A stretch of DNA of 64,000 nt, from contig JAQFVV010000032.1 in assembly GCA_028023455.1 (NCBI GenBank), positions 622,001-686,000 on the forward strand. Reading direction: 5' to 3'. This document shows, one piece after another, positions 23,291-34,309 of the stretch. Every line of letters starts with the position of its first letter. Positions within the stretch are counted from its first letter, which is position 1. The position numbers and the translations under genes are program-made. This stretch comes from Epiperipatus broadwayi (lineage: Eukaryota; Onychophora; Udeonychophora; Euonychophora; Peripatidae). The notes below the pieces were generated by a model. The model made no database searches and was not told the origin of the DNA. It saw nothing but the letters and a program-made list of their open reading frames with translations.

Positions 23291-24237
23291 CAGAAATCAT
23301 AAATAAACTTAAAGAACAAAGTTAAATAAATGGAGATGATTTTAAACAAATAAATAAAAAATACATCAAATAACATTTTAACTACCTTAGTCAGATAGGA
23401 AACTAATGCAATTATTTTAAATACGAAAAGTTTTTAATTTAATGTTCATTAATTGTAAAGTTCTTACGGTTTTAAACAGTTCATCTTTATCTGTCGTTAG
23501 TAAGTTTGAACGGGAATTCCCACGCCATCCTGAAGATATTGGTATACATTTAGCCATTGTTTTATTTATTCATTCGGAGGTTTTTTAATTTAGTTGGTCC
23601 TCAATGTAAAAAAACGATGTTTCACTCCCTTTTCTTTAACAGCTGAAGGAATTGAAAGCGCCTCCTTCAATCCCTTCACCTCCAACTCCATACTAATACA
23701 TATAGTCACATCGTAATAATCAATAATCACTCATAATTTTCAACTTTGTCCTTTTATATTCATTTAAAGGATTGCATTTACATTACATCATCGATGCGAT
23801 GATCCTTTTCGTTGAGGTCCGATTTCCAATGGATTTATTTTATTTGCTAAAAGTTTCTATTGTTTTCCTATCTGACCGATGTTTTTACATTTAAATGCCC
23901 AAGGCTGGTTTACATTTGACTAATTAAATTTATCATTTCCATTTCTGATTAATTAACCTGTTTTCCAAATCAAAGATATATTCAAAGATAAATTTAAAGA
24001 TATAATTTTATCTCCAAATCTTTTTAAAATTTAGTTTTAAAATACTTTTTCTTTAATAAAGTTTTATTTTAATAATTTTTCATTATCTGTGCGATTTAAT
24101 ATATACAAGTTTAAGATGATATTTAATTTCACTTTTTAATTCTTAAAGAAACTTTTTAAATGCGAACTTTTTAATTTACTTTCATGTTTAATAAATATTA
24201 AAAAAAAACAATGTAACGAACGTCTGTGCTCGTTACA

Positions 24238-24406
24238 ATATATATCAAAATACAGTACAATTTATATAAATTATATTCGTTTAGAAGTACTTTCGACTAT
24301 ACACTTTGTAGTCCTTATCAACTTGATAAGGACTACAAAGTGTATAGTCGAAATTTCTTCTAAAATAATATAATTTATATAAATTGTACTGTATTTTGAT
24401 ATATAT
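24238..24406. repeat. 169-bp near-perfect palindrome
   Basis: Arms of 84 bp (24238-24321 and 24323-24406) fold around a single central C at 24322; mismatches are few and lie near the 'TTCG/AGAAGTAC' part. The core CTTGATAAGGACTACA...TAGTCGAAA resembles the 3'-tail motif of PLE family A (CTTGATAATGACTACA...TAGTTGAAA at 53571-53600). It lies exactly between the right TGTAACG terminus (24237) and the sequence that continues that terminal repeat (24403-24426), so it inserted there. Flanks are (AT)n. Confidence 0.85.
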
Positions 24407-24426
24407 ATTGATTTGTATATTACATA

Positions 24427-25332
24427 TATTGTGAAACGAATACAGATATCAAACTTTATTTATTACATATATATATGTATGTATATATATACACCTATAA
24501 TAGTAAAGAAACCAAGTTATACATCTAATGACTTAAACCAGTTTCAAGTCATTACACTAGTTTTGAGCTAATGGCTCTCTTTAGTGAGGTATTAGGACAT
24601 TCAGACCGTAGATCTAAAACCAAACTCAAGCTGAACATTTATTGAATTCTTAATTATTAAGTAGTAAATCTGAAATTTTCAGACATCTATATGTTTTCAA
24701 ATTCATCTATCTAACTTAATTAGCTATATGGTACTGAACTAAATTCAGATCCACAAGATATTAATAGCCTTAGAAATATAACATTGCCAAAGTCTTAAAA
24801 GCCAAATTATAATAGTAAGGACCCCAAATCATACATCACATGACTTAATTAGCTTATAATTACAAATATAATATAACAAGTGTGCTAATAGCTCTAAATA
24901 CATATATATATATATGTGTGTGTGTGTGTAAAAAGCATTCGTTTAAGGATTTAAATTTATTTATTGCAAAATATTATGTGTCATCCAATTTTTTTTGTAA
25001 AACTAATAAATAACAATATAAAATCTAAAAGCACATTTTAAAACAAAATTAATTATTAATGCTTTAAAAGAATAAAAATTCTACAGCAAGTTTGAAACTT
25101 TTGTTAAAAAAATATTAAAAATGTATATAAATTTACTTGTAAAGTTTTTTAAAATAAAAAGTTACCTACTAAAAATATATCATATGTAATTATTTTAATT
25201 TTCAATAAAATTCAAACCCAAATCTGTTTAGTCATTAAATGTTTTAATATTTGCTTATTCATTAAAGAAATAAGTAATAACAGCAACAACAAGAACAACA
25301 ATAATAGTTATAATAATGATGATGATGATAAC

Positions 25333-25378
<46 letters not shown>

Positions 25379-26151
25379 TGTAATTTATATCAATAATGAT
25401 TATTTATACTGCATTTATAATTCAAAATAAATATATGCATTGTGATATCACAAAACAGATCAAAAGCATAGATTAAATTTAAAAATAGAAATAGAAATTA
25501 GAATATTAAAATAGCATTAAATAAGCATTTTAGTATTATTTCATATGATCATGTAAATTAATAAATAAATAAAATATTAAAATAAATAATTGGCTATTCA
25601 CCTAAATAATGTAAAGTATGTTTTTCCAAGCATATGTAATTTGGGGAAATTACAAAAACCATTTATTAGAAGAGAATAAGCAATATACGAAAAATAAAAA
25701 AAATTATTGTAGAGTGCATTCATATAAAAACTTTTAGATGATTGGAGAAAGAAAGGAGATGTTTTTATAAACACATAGAACTTTAAATTATAAAGAGAAA
25801 CTGGGTAAATCTGAAAATGCAAAAGTTATTTGATAATATTTAGTAAAATTAATTTAAAAACTTCATTTATTGAATTTCAGTTTCCTTAAAAGAAAATATA
25901 TTTATGCACTTATAAATACATGTGTGTGCCATAACATATATAAAATTTAAAATTCTGTTTACTGAAAAACATCAATCAGCAAAGAAGCTCTTATTTATAA
26001 ATGGAGCAATAAGTAATTAAAATGTGCTTTATGAAGTATATAATGTTTAAAAATAAACAACCCTTCACATTTTCTGTTGAGCTTAATGTTTGAAATACTA
26101 AGCAATTAAAATGGAAGTATTTACATAAATATGTGTAAACTTCTTACATAC
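24427..26151. other. AT-rich stretch with microsatellites
   Basis: No gene supported. Contains a mixed (TA)n(TG)n run at about 24898-24931 and an (AAT/TAA)n microsatellite at about 25310-25378. The 74-codon minus frame at 25598-25822 has no motif. Confidence 0.55.
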
Positions 26152-26262
26152 TGTCAAGCATTGGTAGTCGAGAGGTCAGCACAGCCGCCTTACAAACAGT
26201 GTCCCAGGTTTAGCGGGTTCGCTTCCTGGCTGATGCTATGACACATGAAATAAAAAAAAATT
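26152..26262 (+). repeat. tRNA-derived SINE, copy 1
   Basis: Starts TGTCAAGCATTGGTAGTCGAG and ends TGACACATGAAATAAAAAAAAA. A Pol III A-box-like segment (TTGGTAGTCGAGAGG) and a B-box-like GGGTTCGCTTCC are about 45-50 bp apart, as in tRNA genes, but the tRNA cloverleaf is not intact and an A-rich tail follows. Same family at 36636, 39004, 48241 (inverted) and a 3' part at 32694. Confidence 0.75.
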
Positions 26263-26324
26263 ATGTACAATTTAATGAAGTTTATATATATATTAAACAT
26301 TAAACACATAAAGCTAAACTAGTA

Positions 26325-26755
26325 AATAAATAATCAAAATTACTTCAAATTCACAACTCATCCAGAGTAGCCAAAAAATAAACTCTAAAACATAATCAAT
26401 GGTTTCACTGCTACAAGCAGGCTTCTCAAGTGTCAATAACTACAAAATAACAATATATTTAAACTAAACATTACACACAATTTCACTTACTTCCCATATA
26501 CCCTTAATATTAAAAGAACTTTTAAATAAGTTAATTTCTTCAGAATCATAAATTGTTAATAATAAAGACTCTTTTATTCTTTTTTTATTTCATTTCTCTC
26601 AAAGAAGACAACTTTAGCTTTATCAAAAGTAATATTGTGGTCTTTATCTTTTTAATGGATATATAAAGTTATAATGCAGAACTAAAATATTTATTTCTAA
26701 CTCTACTTTTATGTATTTTATTCTTTCATTTAAGCTCAAACTACTCTGATTTATA
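26325..26755 (-). pseudogene. PLE-B GIY-YIG C-terminus and 3' tail
   Basis: Minus-strand codons read RIKYIKVELEIN-type lysine-rich sequence and then NFDKAKVVFFERNEIKK, IYDSEEINLFKSSF, which fit the C-terminal half of a PLE-type GIY-YIG domain ('H-x-I-N-F-D-K-A-K-V-[LV]-F ... R-x-x-x-E'). The YIG strand itself is damaged. The block 26330-26750 is the reverse complement, with divergence, of 31690-32085. Confidence 0.65.
26395..26432 (-). ncRNA. PLE-B 3'-tail motif, hammerhead-like
   Basis: Minus strand: CACTTGAGAAGC, a CTGC/GCAG hairpin, then TGAAACCATTG. Same layout as the family A tail. Resembles a hammerhead core (CUGANGA-stem II-GAAA) but with changes at conserved positions. Catalytic activity is not implied. 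Confidence 0.35.
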
Positions 26756-26763
26756 TATATATA

Positions 26764-28417
26764 GTAAAAGCCTGAAATCCGGGCAAAGCCGATTGGAGTG
26801 TTGATGCTAGACAAAATCAATGAAATATAATGTTACCGGGCTGCTGCAACTTTTTCTTTGTTTAGACAACAAGGGTTTTTTTTTTTTAATATTGATTAAA
26901 TGAATAATTTTTATTTTATTTAGAACATGATATCTTTATTATTAAACAAATTTTGATATTCATTTTCATTACTTTTTGTGGGTGTTTTGGAACCTGATAT
27001 TTTTTCAACAAATTTTGCTAATTGTATTTTTTTTCTTTTTATCATTTTAAAACTTCGGACTGTTTCACGACATCAAAAAAATTTGTTTGAATCCCGCCAC
27101 CAAAAAAATACAATTATTTGCAACTTGTTTAGAACTTAATTCTACCTTTCTTTTATTTTTTATTTTTTTTGGCTTGACTAAATGGTTTTTTTTATTATTA
27201 TTATTAATTCTACTGTTTTTTTAAACACGACTTGTTTTCACTTTGATTTAGATTATGTTGAATTAGCCTTTTTTTTTTTGGCTACTACAAGAAACAGCTT
27301 TTTGAGTGGAAGAGGGGGGGGAATTCCTACTGTTATTATTAACAAAAAGGCAACAAAAATAGTCAATTATTTTAACAGCACTGAAAAAAGAGAATCAACT
27401 TTGGGACTTGTTTCGAATTTTGATTTCTTTTTGTTTGACGTAATTGTTTTTCTTAATATTAAATCAAAATTTACTTTTGTGTTTTTGCCGAGCGAAAAAT
27501 TGTTTTCAAACACCCACAATTGTAAACCAAAAAGTCAAGAATTTACCTTTTTTTCTTTTTTTTAAACAACTTTTTCTCACTTCTTACTTTGATTTCTATT
27601 TTGTTCAAATTACCTTTTTTTTTTTTAGCCTTCTACAATAAACTGCTTTTGGGGGTGGGGGGGTATTTCATAATTTGTTATTCTTAACAAAAAGTCAACC
27701 AAAATCATCATTTATTTTAACCCCGCTGCAAAAAATTGAATCCAAATACTTGTCACTTTTTAATGAAATAAAAAACAACAAAAAAGGACACAAACTTTGG
27801 ACTTTTTACAATTATTTATTCGATTTTATTGCTGTAATAAAAAGTGGACATTACATATGCCTGACAAAAAAAAAACACAATCTTACACACTTTCTGTACT
27901 CAGAAATTCTGAAGAAAAGTTTCAAAATTGCACATTCATCTCAGACCTTTTAGTGGTCTCGAATATTTTCCCCCCACGCTGAAACGTGACTTAGCGCTTG
28001 AGCTTTGTCAAAACATGTTCGAACATACACTTTCCAATTTTTTACATATTAATCTTTTTTTCAGGAAGGGTGGGGACCATATGACAATTATTAATAATTA
28101 ACAACATTTTTTAAATTGAAATGACATTACTCTATTACGGAGATTTGAAAAAGTCATACCGCCTTGAAATTTAAAAAACCTCAAGCAATTCGGTAATCAG
28201 CTATGAATAGAATGAATACATGTAAATAGCTTCGAAGCACAGAACAGGCCATAATATTTTTGTGCAATATCATGTAAAGCAGCCTAGCTCAATGGCTTAA
28301 TACAATACATAAATGTTGTATTAGCCTGTAAGGCCGCAGCCGCCGAAACAGCATTTTTATGTGTTTTGACACATAAACAATGCTCCAGGCGGCCGTGCCC
28401 AGATTTCAGGCTTTTAC
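26764..28417. mobile_element. TA-associated DNA transposon (pogo/Tigger-like), non-autonomous
   Basis: Terminal inverted repeats of about 28 bp: GTAAAAGCCTGAAATCCGGG at the left and its near-complement CCCAGATTTCAGGCTTTTAC at the right. Both ends lie in (TA)n, fitting a TA target. The termini resemble pogo/Tigger ends (family knowledge). It is inserted between the RT and GIY-YIG parts of the left PLE-B copy. The interior is T-rich with an internal duplication (27215-27420 versus 27555-27760). A 127-codon + frame at 27182-27565 is a by-product of that T-rich sequence; no transposase or DDE motif is seen. Confidence 0.65.
27215..27765. repeat. Degenerate tandem duplication, ~340-bp period
   Basis: Both copies contain, in order, an AAACxACTTxTTxTCAC start, a 10-12 T run followed by 'GCCTxCTACAA' or 'GGCTACTACAA', a G7-8 run, 'TTATTxTTAACAAAAAG-CAAC-AAAAT' and 'TTATTTTAAC'. 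It lies inside the TA-associated transposon. Confidence 0.6.
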
Positions 28418-29560
28418 CATATATATATATATACAAAAACAAGGGATAATATACACTATTCCAGGAATAGTCTTTCTATCCAAAATTTCCTTTGTATTAT
28501 TTAATAAATTATTCAAAGTAATACCCCTTTTCCAGGCAATTTTCTTATTTCCAAACAAATTACTATTTTTACATACAATTTTATAAGAATACAATTTAAA
28601 TGGCAAAGAAATGAAATCATATTTTTCTTTATCCTTTACATCATTACAAATATTATTACTATTAAATAAATTACTTTTAACAAATTTATCAGAGTACACA
28701 ACACTCAAATAATCTTTATAAAATTGATCTTTTGAAAACAAAGCTATCCCATTAAAAATATTTAATCTCTTATATCTTTAACAATAATTTCTTAAAGCAG
28801 CTACTTTATGAGATATAAATTGAAAGCTATCAGGTTTAATTATAGACAATAACTCTGCACTCTTAATATAATGACTACATATAAAACAATTATTCTTTAC
28901 ATTTCTAATCATCAATGGATATAAAAAATTTAATTTAAAAAAATCTAATCCCCCTTCTTCTACAACATATTTTATAGAAGGATCACAACAATTAAACTCA
29001 TTTACTAATTCTTTCAATTTATCATTCTCAACTACAAATAAACAATCATCAACATATCTAACAAATAACTTTAAATATAAACAACCCTATTTAATAATAA
29101 TTTCCTCTCACAAATAATATAAACTGAACAAATTAAAGGAGAAATAATATAATCTATTATCCACCCTTTCTTAATCTTATAAAAATTACCATTATCAGTG
29201 AAATATGTAGAATCCTCCAATAATAAAAGCAACTCTTTAATAACTTTAATTTTATTCTTTGACAAAAATCCATGTTTAATCAACACAGACATAAGAACAT
29301 TAGTACGTCTTAATCTATTAACAGATTGATACATATTCTCAATAACCAAACTATCAAATACCCTATTATTTTCCAGTTTAAAATTATTAATCTTATCAAA
29401 AGCTTCAAAAGAAGAGACCATATAATAACCAAAATCATCAAATTGTTTTAAAAAAATATTCATAAACCTAGAAATACCCTCCGCAACACTACCTGTAAAA
29501 TCAAAAATGAATCATAAAGGAAAACCATCTCCATGAGTCTTAATATATATAAACATCTTA
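28406..29560 (-). pseudogene. PLE-B reverse transcriptase, frameshifted
   Basis: Frames at 29463-29071, 29017-28778 and 28741-28406 form one degenerate RT. Upstream of the first Met (29463) the same frame reads GDGFPL-stop-FIFDFTGSVAEGISRF, the PLE 'H-K-x-x-x-P-x-R' block with a stop in place of Arg. It continues with VLMSVLIKHGFLSKNKIKVI, FTDNGNFYKIKKG (motif B region; the usual GxPMGxxxSP is changed to WIIDYIISPL) and, across a frameshift near 29060-29075, RYVDDCLFVVENDKL, the catalytic YxDD motif. The next frame gives NEFNCCDPSIKY and LDFFKLNF (primer-grip/thumb region), then CFICSHYIKSAELL. About 380 residues of RT are represented. Confidence 0.75.
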
Positions 29561-29639
29561 GCTAATATGAAGTCATTAAATAATCTAACCTATTAATAAA
29601 AATGTTTACATTTTGAATGATATTCTTTGTTTTTAATGT

Positions 29640-32090
29640 AGTGTTGCTGATATAGAATAACGATTTTTGTTTATTTTTTATATATATTTGTATTTATGTA
29701 TGCTGGTTTTAAATTGCATTAGTGTGGTTGAAAGAGTATATGTTTGTGTTTATTTAGTTATATATATATATGTTTGTTTTGCTTTATAATACTTGCTGAT
29801 TAGATGATTGTGTTATGCAATAAAATTTAAATGAAATAAAAAAATTAAATAAATAAACAAAAATGTGTATGTTTTAGTGTGGATTTTTTTTTTAATAATT
29901 TAGATGTATATTTTTATTTGTAGTTGTTTTTTATGGTGGGTTTATGGGATTTAATTTTTAATAATTTTCCATTGAGTTACATTAGGAGGATTAAAAAGTT
30001 ATCTAGATTGACTGATAGGCTAGAATCTTTACTATGGCAAATTTATTTTCTTAAAAAAATGTAGAAAATTTAATGTTTTTCCTAGAAGTTAATTAATTTT
30101 AAAAAGAATAGAATGTTGTTTAAAAATTGGAATTTAGTTTTGAATTTACAAATGCATATTTTGAATAGTTTTTGAAAGAAAATTTTATCAAGTTTTACAA
30201 ATTTATTTATAAATATGAAAGGGATAAGTATTGTTTAGATAAGAGGCAAGATTTTAAATATTCAATTTTAAATTTTTTCATAAGTGAGTTTAAAATAAAT
30301 AGGTCAAATTTCTATTGCAGGAAGTATGAAAGAAAATTAAAATGATTGCTTAGAAAAATGAATATAATTTATATTAGTGATAGGGTATTTGAGAGTAATG
30401 TTTCTATTAATAAAATTGTTAGTCTTTCTGATATTTAGTTAAATGATAGAAAATTAGAGATTCTTGGTAAAGGTTCTCATTTTGTTCCTTTTAATTCAAA
30501 AAATATAGTTTTTGATACAATTTTATCTATTGAATCTAGTATTTGAGGGATCAGCAGAATGTTGGCATTCAATTGGTTAGAACTTAAAAAGAAAAGATAA
30601 ATTTATTGTTAATCCTGCTGAGGCTAGATATGTTAAGGAAAGGTTAATTGCAAATGATGTGATCATCTCTTGTGAAGACAAAGCTAGCCAGTTTGTCATT
30701 ATAAAAGGAAATGAGTTTAGAGGGAAAATGGATAAAGAATTAAATAATGGTAAATGTATGTTTTTAGAAAAATATCTTAGTAATGTGATTAAAAGGAGAT
30801 TAACCAAAAGACTGTTTCTTACAAAGCTCCTCATAGACATCTGACATCACTCTAACTCAGCTAGTTTTTATACGAAAATATTCGTTAAACACGTATTGAA
30901 TTCGTTTTTAAAAGTTCTGTAAGATGGTGCCATCTTCCGATTTATTTTACAAGTAAAAAATATAAAAAAAAATGCATTTAAACCTAAACAAAGAAGGAAC
31001 ATTATTTGTGATTGGTTCTTAGCATGCTCTCAGCCAAAAAAGACATTCTGATTGGCTGGAAAGAACAAAGAAACTGCCTGATCAAAGAAAATAAAGAAAA
31101 ACGCTGAGATTTTCATTTCGAATGCAATTTTAAGTATTAAAAAAATATAATTTCAGAAATTAAAAATTATTTTCAGAGAGAATAATAAAAAAACAAAATT
31201 ATTTTCGAAAAATATTGAAGATTTTAGTACAAATATTGAAGTTGTAGTAAAAAGAAATATTTACTTTTCTATAACGTAAAAGTCGATCTTTTTGTTTATA
31301 TTATAGCTTTTATGTTGCCGAAATTGAATATTTTAGAATAAAAAAATAGCAATTTATTTTTGAAAGAACTTTCTTTCTCTTCACAACTTGAAAAATTAAT
31401 AATATACTTTTTATAAACGTATCTGAGTTGAATTTAATATTATAGGCGAATATGTTTTAACAATAGGCTTTGTCTTCAGTTTGTGAGTTGGCCAATTAAA
31501 AGATTTGATTTTTACCTCATACAACCAATGATTTAATTAGCGGTTAAAAGGTTAATAGATATTATGAAAAAGTGGTAAATTTAAAATTTTTTAAAAGAGT
31601 AGATTATTTAAAATGTTATCTTAATGACTTCATATTAGCTAAGATATATATATTATTCCTTGTTTTTGTAAAAAAGTATATATAAGTCAAAGTAGTTTGA
31701 GCTTAAATAAAAGAATAAAAATACATAAAAGTAGAGTTAGAAATAAATATGTTAATTCTGCTTTATAGCTTTACATATCCATGAAAATGATAAAGGTCAC
31801 ACTATTAATCTTGATAAAGCTAAAGTTGTCTTTTTTGAGAGAAATGAAATAAAAAAAATTATTATTAAAAATTTATGATTCTGAAGAAATTAACTTATTT
31901 AAAAGTTTTTTTAATAATATGGGTGTATGGAAGGTAAGTTTGAATTATGGGTAATGTTTAGTTTAAATATGTTGTTATTTATATTTCTTTATACCTGAAA
32001 AGTCTGCTTGTAGCAGTCAAACCATTGGTTATGTTTTAGAGTTTATTTTTGGCTAGTCTGCTTTCGGGTAATTTTGATTATATATATTGA
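29640..32090 (+). mobile_element. PLE-B, right (plus) copy of the head-to-head pair, RT core deleted
   Basis: Plus-strand partner of 26325-29640. 29930-30850 holds the N-terminal part: LEILGKGSHFVPFNSKNIVF near 30450-30510 and, in the frame at 30590-30844, VKERLIANDV, CEDKASQFVIIKGNEFR, corresponding to the 'D-K-x-x-x-x-V-[IV]-[ML]-x-K-x-x-[YF]' block before the RT. 31605-31655 matches the inverse of 29545-29595, and then the sequence jumps straight to the GIY-YIG end (31690-32085), so the RT core present in the left copy is missing. 30860-31540 is unrelated sequence, probably another insertion. The 3'-tail motif is at 31991-32026. Confidence 0.65.
31991..32026 (+). ncRNA. PLE-B 3'-tail motif, plus copy
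   Basis: ACCTGAAAAGT, CTGC/GCAG hairpin, CAAACCATTGG; the same motif as at 26395-26432 in the opposite orientation, slightly decayed. Confidence 0.3.
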
Positions 32091-32094
32091 GGTA

Positions 32095-32690
32095 GTATTT
32101 TCTGCCATCTCATCTGTAGATATATATATTTAAATTTTGAGTTATGTCATTAGGTTAAAAGTAGAGTTTTGTTAAAAATATAGTATTATCTTTAATCTTT
32201 TAAATCAGTTTTAAAGTTTTTTTTCTTTACTTCGAAGAAATCAGCATTTCTTCAATGGATTTTTTTATTATTATTTACAAATTAATTAAATCTTGAGCTG
32301 AAATAAAATCTTGAGATAAGTCCTTCTTAAAAGTTTTTTTTTTAATTATAATTCTTAAAAAGATGTAGATTGGGAGAAGAAAAAAAATATAGATTTTAGC
32401 AATTAATTCTATTGTTGAAACTTCAGATATTAAAAGTATTTTGTAATCTATTATGCTAATTGAACCATAACTTTTTGTACTAATTAAAAAAAAAGAAATG
32501 AACAAAAAAGGACAAAAATTACAACTGTAAAAATGTGTCTAAAAATAAAATGCTAGGTGAAAATCCGGTTTGTGAAAGAAAGAAAAACATATAAATTATA
32601 GTTTCCTTTTGTTTTCTTACTTGGAACTTGGACTTGTACATTGAAAGCACCTTGGAGGGAGATTGAAATATAATATTAAACAGTATCAAA
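32095..32690. other. AT-rich stretch, no gene recognised
   Basis: No supported gene; the minus frames at 32275-32505 and 32519-32728 are low-complexity, and the second overlaps a SINE remnant. Confidence 0.5.
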
Positions 32691-32693
32691 AAA

Positions 32694-32748
32694 AAAGCTG
32701 ACCCAGGTTCACTTCCCGGTCTATGCATTTGACATATGAAAAAAAATG
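32694..32748 (+). repeat. tRNA-derived SINE, 3' remnant
   Basis: Keeps the B-box-like GGTTCACTTCC (32706-32716), then 'GGTCTATGCATTTGACATATGAAAAAAAA'. The A-box half is absent. Sequence at 32750-32960 may be its body or unrelated; no match elsewhere in the window. Confidence 0.6.
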
Positions 32749-32959
32749 TTCTCTAGCTAAGAGACATCAGAACTTTCCCTCATGGAATTACATCTCATAT
32801 CCACACCTGGAGTTATCTGAGCAACCAAGGGAAGGAAATATTTATTGAGCTAGCTGAGATCAAAAAGAAAATCAATGGAACAATAGAGGATCCACACCAG
32901 CAGTCTCAAGAAAAAATCTTCTAAGAACTTTGATCACCTGGAGAAATCATGGTAATTAT

Positions 32960-34305
32960 GAACTTTTATTAAAGAACTTTTTTTGAATTGGCATAATAGG
33001 GTAGTAAACTCCATTAACTTAAGTGAATAAAAAAATGTTTGAATAGTAGAGATGAGTTTTAAGAGGGATTATTACTTTTATATTATTTTGTATTAATTAA
33101 AAGGAGGGTAGGCTTTTACATTACTAACTTTTTATTAATCAAAATTGTTTTGTTTTTGTATGTATAATTTTCCTTCAAATTATATTCAGATTGTGTAATT
33201 TTAAGTTTTAAAAATAATGTTCACTGCTTGATCTTAAAAGACGACTGGGGTTGGGAGGTAAAGTTCAGTTAATAATTCCATCCATAAGTAAACCCAGGAA
33301 TCTTATGCCAGAATCTGGTGTTTGAAATAAGGATGTTAGACAGTTGCAAGCAAACAGTGAATACCTGTGATATCCCTTAAGATTTGAATTAATTATTTAA
33401 TATAGAAGGGTGAGACTTTGAGTGTTACACAATACTGCACACTCTTATAGTAAGCCATCTTAGAGGTTCACTCCTATTTGGTCAGGGCTTCCATAATCAA
33501 TTTGGGCTGCTGTCATTCATAGGATTTGTGATGATGCATGTTCCCTTGGGAAAAGGGTATGCAATGTTAAATTATTGGTATGTATTAAAATGATAAAGTT
33601 TGAGATTAAATTTACACTTGTATTTTGTTTTAATAATAGATCAAGTTAGTTTAGGATGTTATATAAGGGAGAATTGGAAAGGAATTAATAAAATAAAAGA
33701 TTATAATAAACCTCTAAACTTTATTAAGTATATCTGTGTTTTAATCTAGCTTAATAGTTTAAGAATTAATTGTCCAGTTGGCATTATTAAAGTCCACATA
33801 AGATTATGGTTTAAAATTTACTGTACATAAATTATCACTACTATCATTGAAGTTTCTTCTTGATCTAGTGCTAGGTGGCACCCTCATACCAGTCATCATA
33901 ATTTTAGTAATCTTTGGAAAATTGCAGACAGAGTGTTATTTTGCAGTGGCACGTAGTTTAATTGCTAATACAATCAATTTTAAAAAAGTGTTTTTAGACC
34001 ACATTGATCAGGCTTCATTAAAATACTTAAGTAGCTTTAAAAGATATTTATAATTTAAACTTCATAATGGAAGAAGTTAATCTTGCAACAGCTTATTATT
34101 ATTGGAAGATGTGTCCATGTGAATTCATTATCCAGTAAGTCTCACAATTTCCAAATGTGCTGAAGTGAGAATTAACAGGAGCACATTAAGAATCAAGTAT
34201 CCTAGGAGAATCACCTAGTTAAAAAAGCGTCTGCCCTATTTCTTAGACAAATATCAAAAATTTGAACCTTGACAATCAACCCACTATCAAAAGATAGATC
34301 ATCAA
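32960..34305. other. AT-rich stretch, no gene recognised
   Basis: Only short frames without motifs (for example 33847-34053). It may contain decayed upstream parts of the PLE relic that starts at 34310, but no RT motif could be read. Confidence 0.4.
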
Positions 34306-34309
34306 GATA

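Larger units (their letters stand above)
21051..24426. mobile_element. Long terminal-inverted-repeat element (TGTAACG family), nested
   Basis: The ends TGTAACGAGCACAGAC (21075) and GTCTGTGCTCGTTACA (ending 24237) are inverted copies. The inverted repeats extend inward about 313 bp (21075-21388 versus 23925-24237). Each terminus is itself a small hairpin (TGTAACGA...TNGTTACA). Outside them, 21051-21074 and 24403-24426 are also inverted copies, so the real repeat is longer and was split on the right by the palindrome at 24238-24406. No transposase ORF is visible. Inside are a third copy of the arm (21388-21626), a dispersed repeat (21656-22115), a tandem repeat and a related element starting at 22776. 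Possible classes are a foldback/MITE-like DNA element or a rearranged LTR (ends are TG/CA); the evidence does not decide. Confidence 0.6.
26325..29640 (-). mobile_element. PLE-B, left (minus) copy of a head-to-head pair
   Basis: Penelope-like element reading leftward: reverse transcriptase at 29530-28430, then, after a DNA transposon at 26764-28417, the GIY-YIG end and 3' tail at 26763-26325. The segments on both sides of the transposon are continuous when compared with the right-hand copy (31650-31700), where 'CTTGTTTTTGT...AGTAGTTTGAGCTTAAAT' is uninterrupted. The 3' tail motif is at 26395-26432. The 5' end near 29640 faces the 5' part of the plus-strand copy. Confidence 0.75.

Noticed and set aside
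27182-27982. Several overlapping + strand frames of 60-127 codons
   Set aside because: Phe/Lys-rich translations of T-rich, internally duplicated sequence within a DNA transposon; no domain motif.
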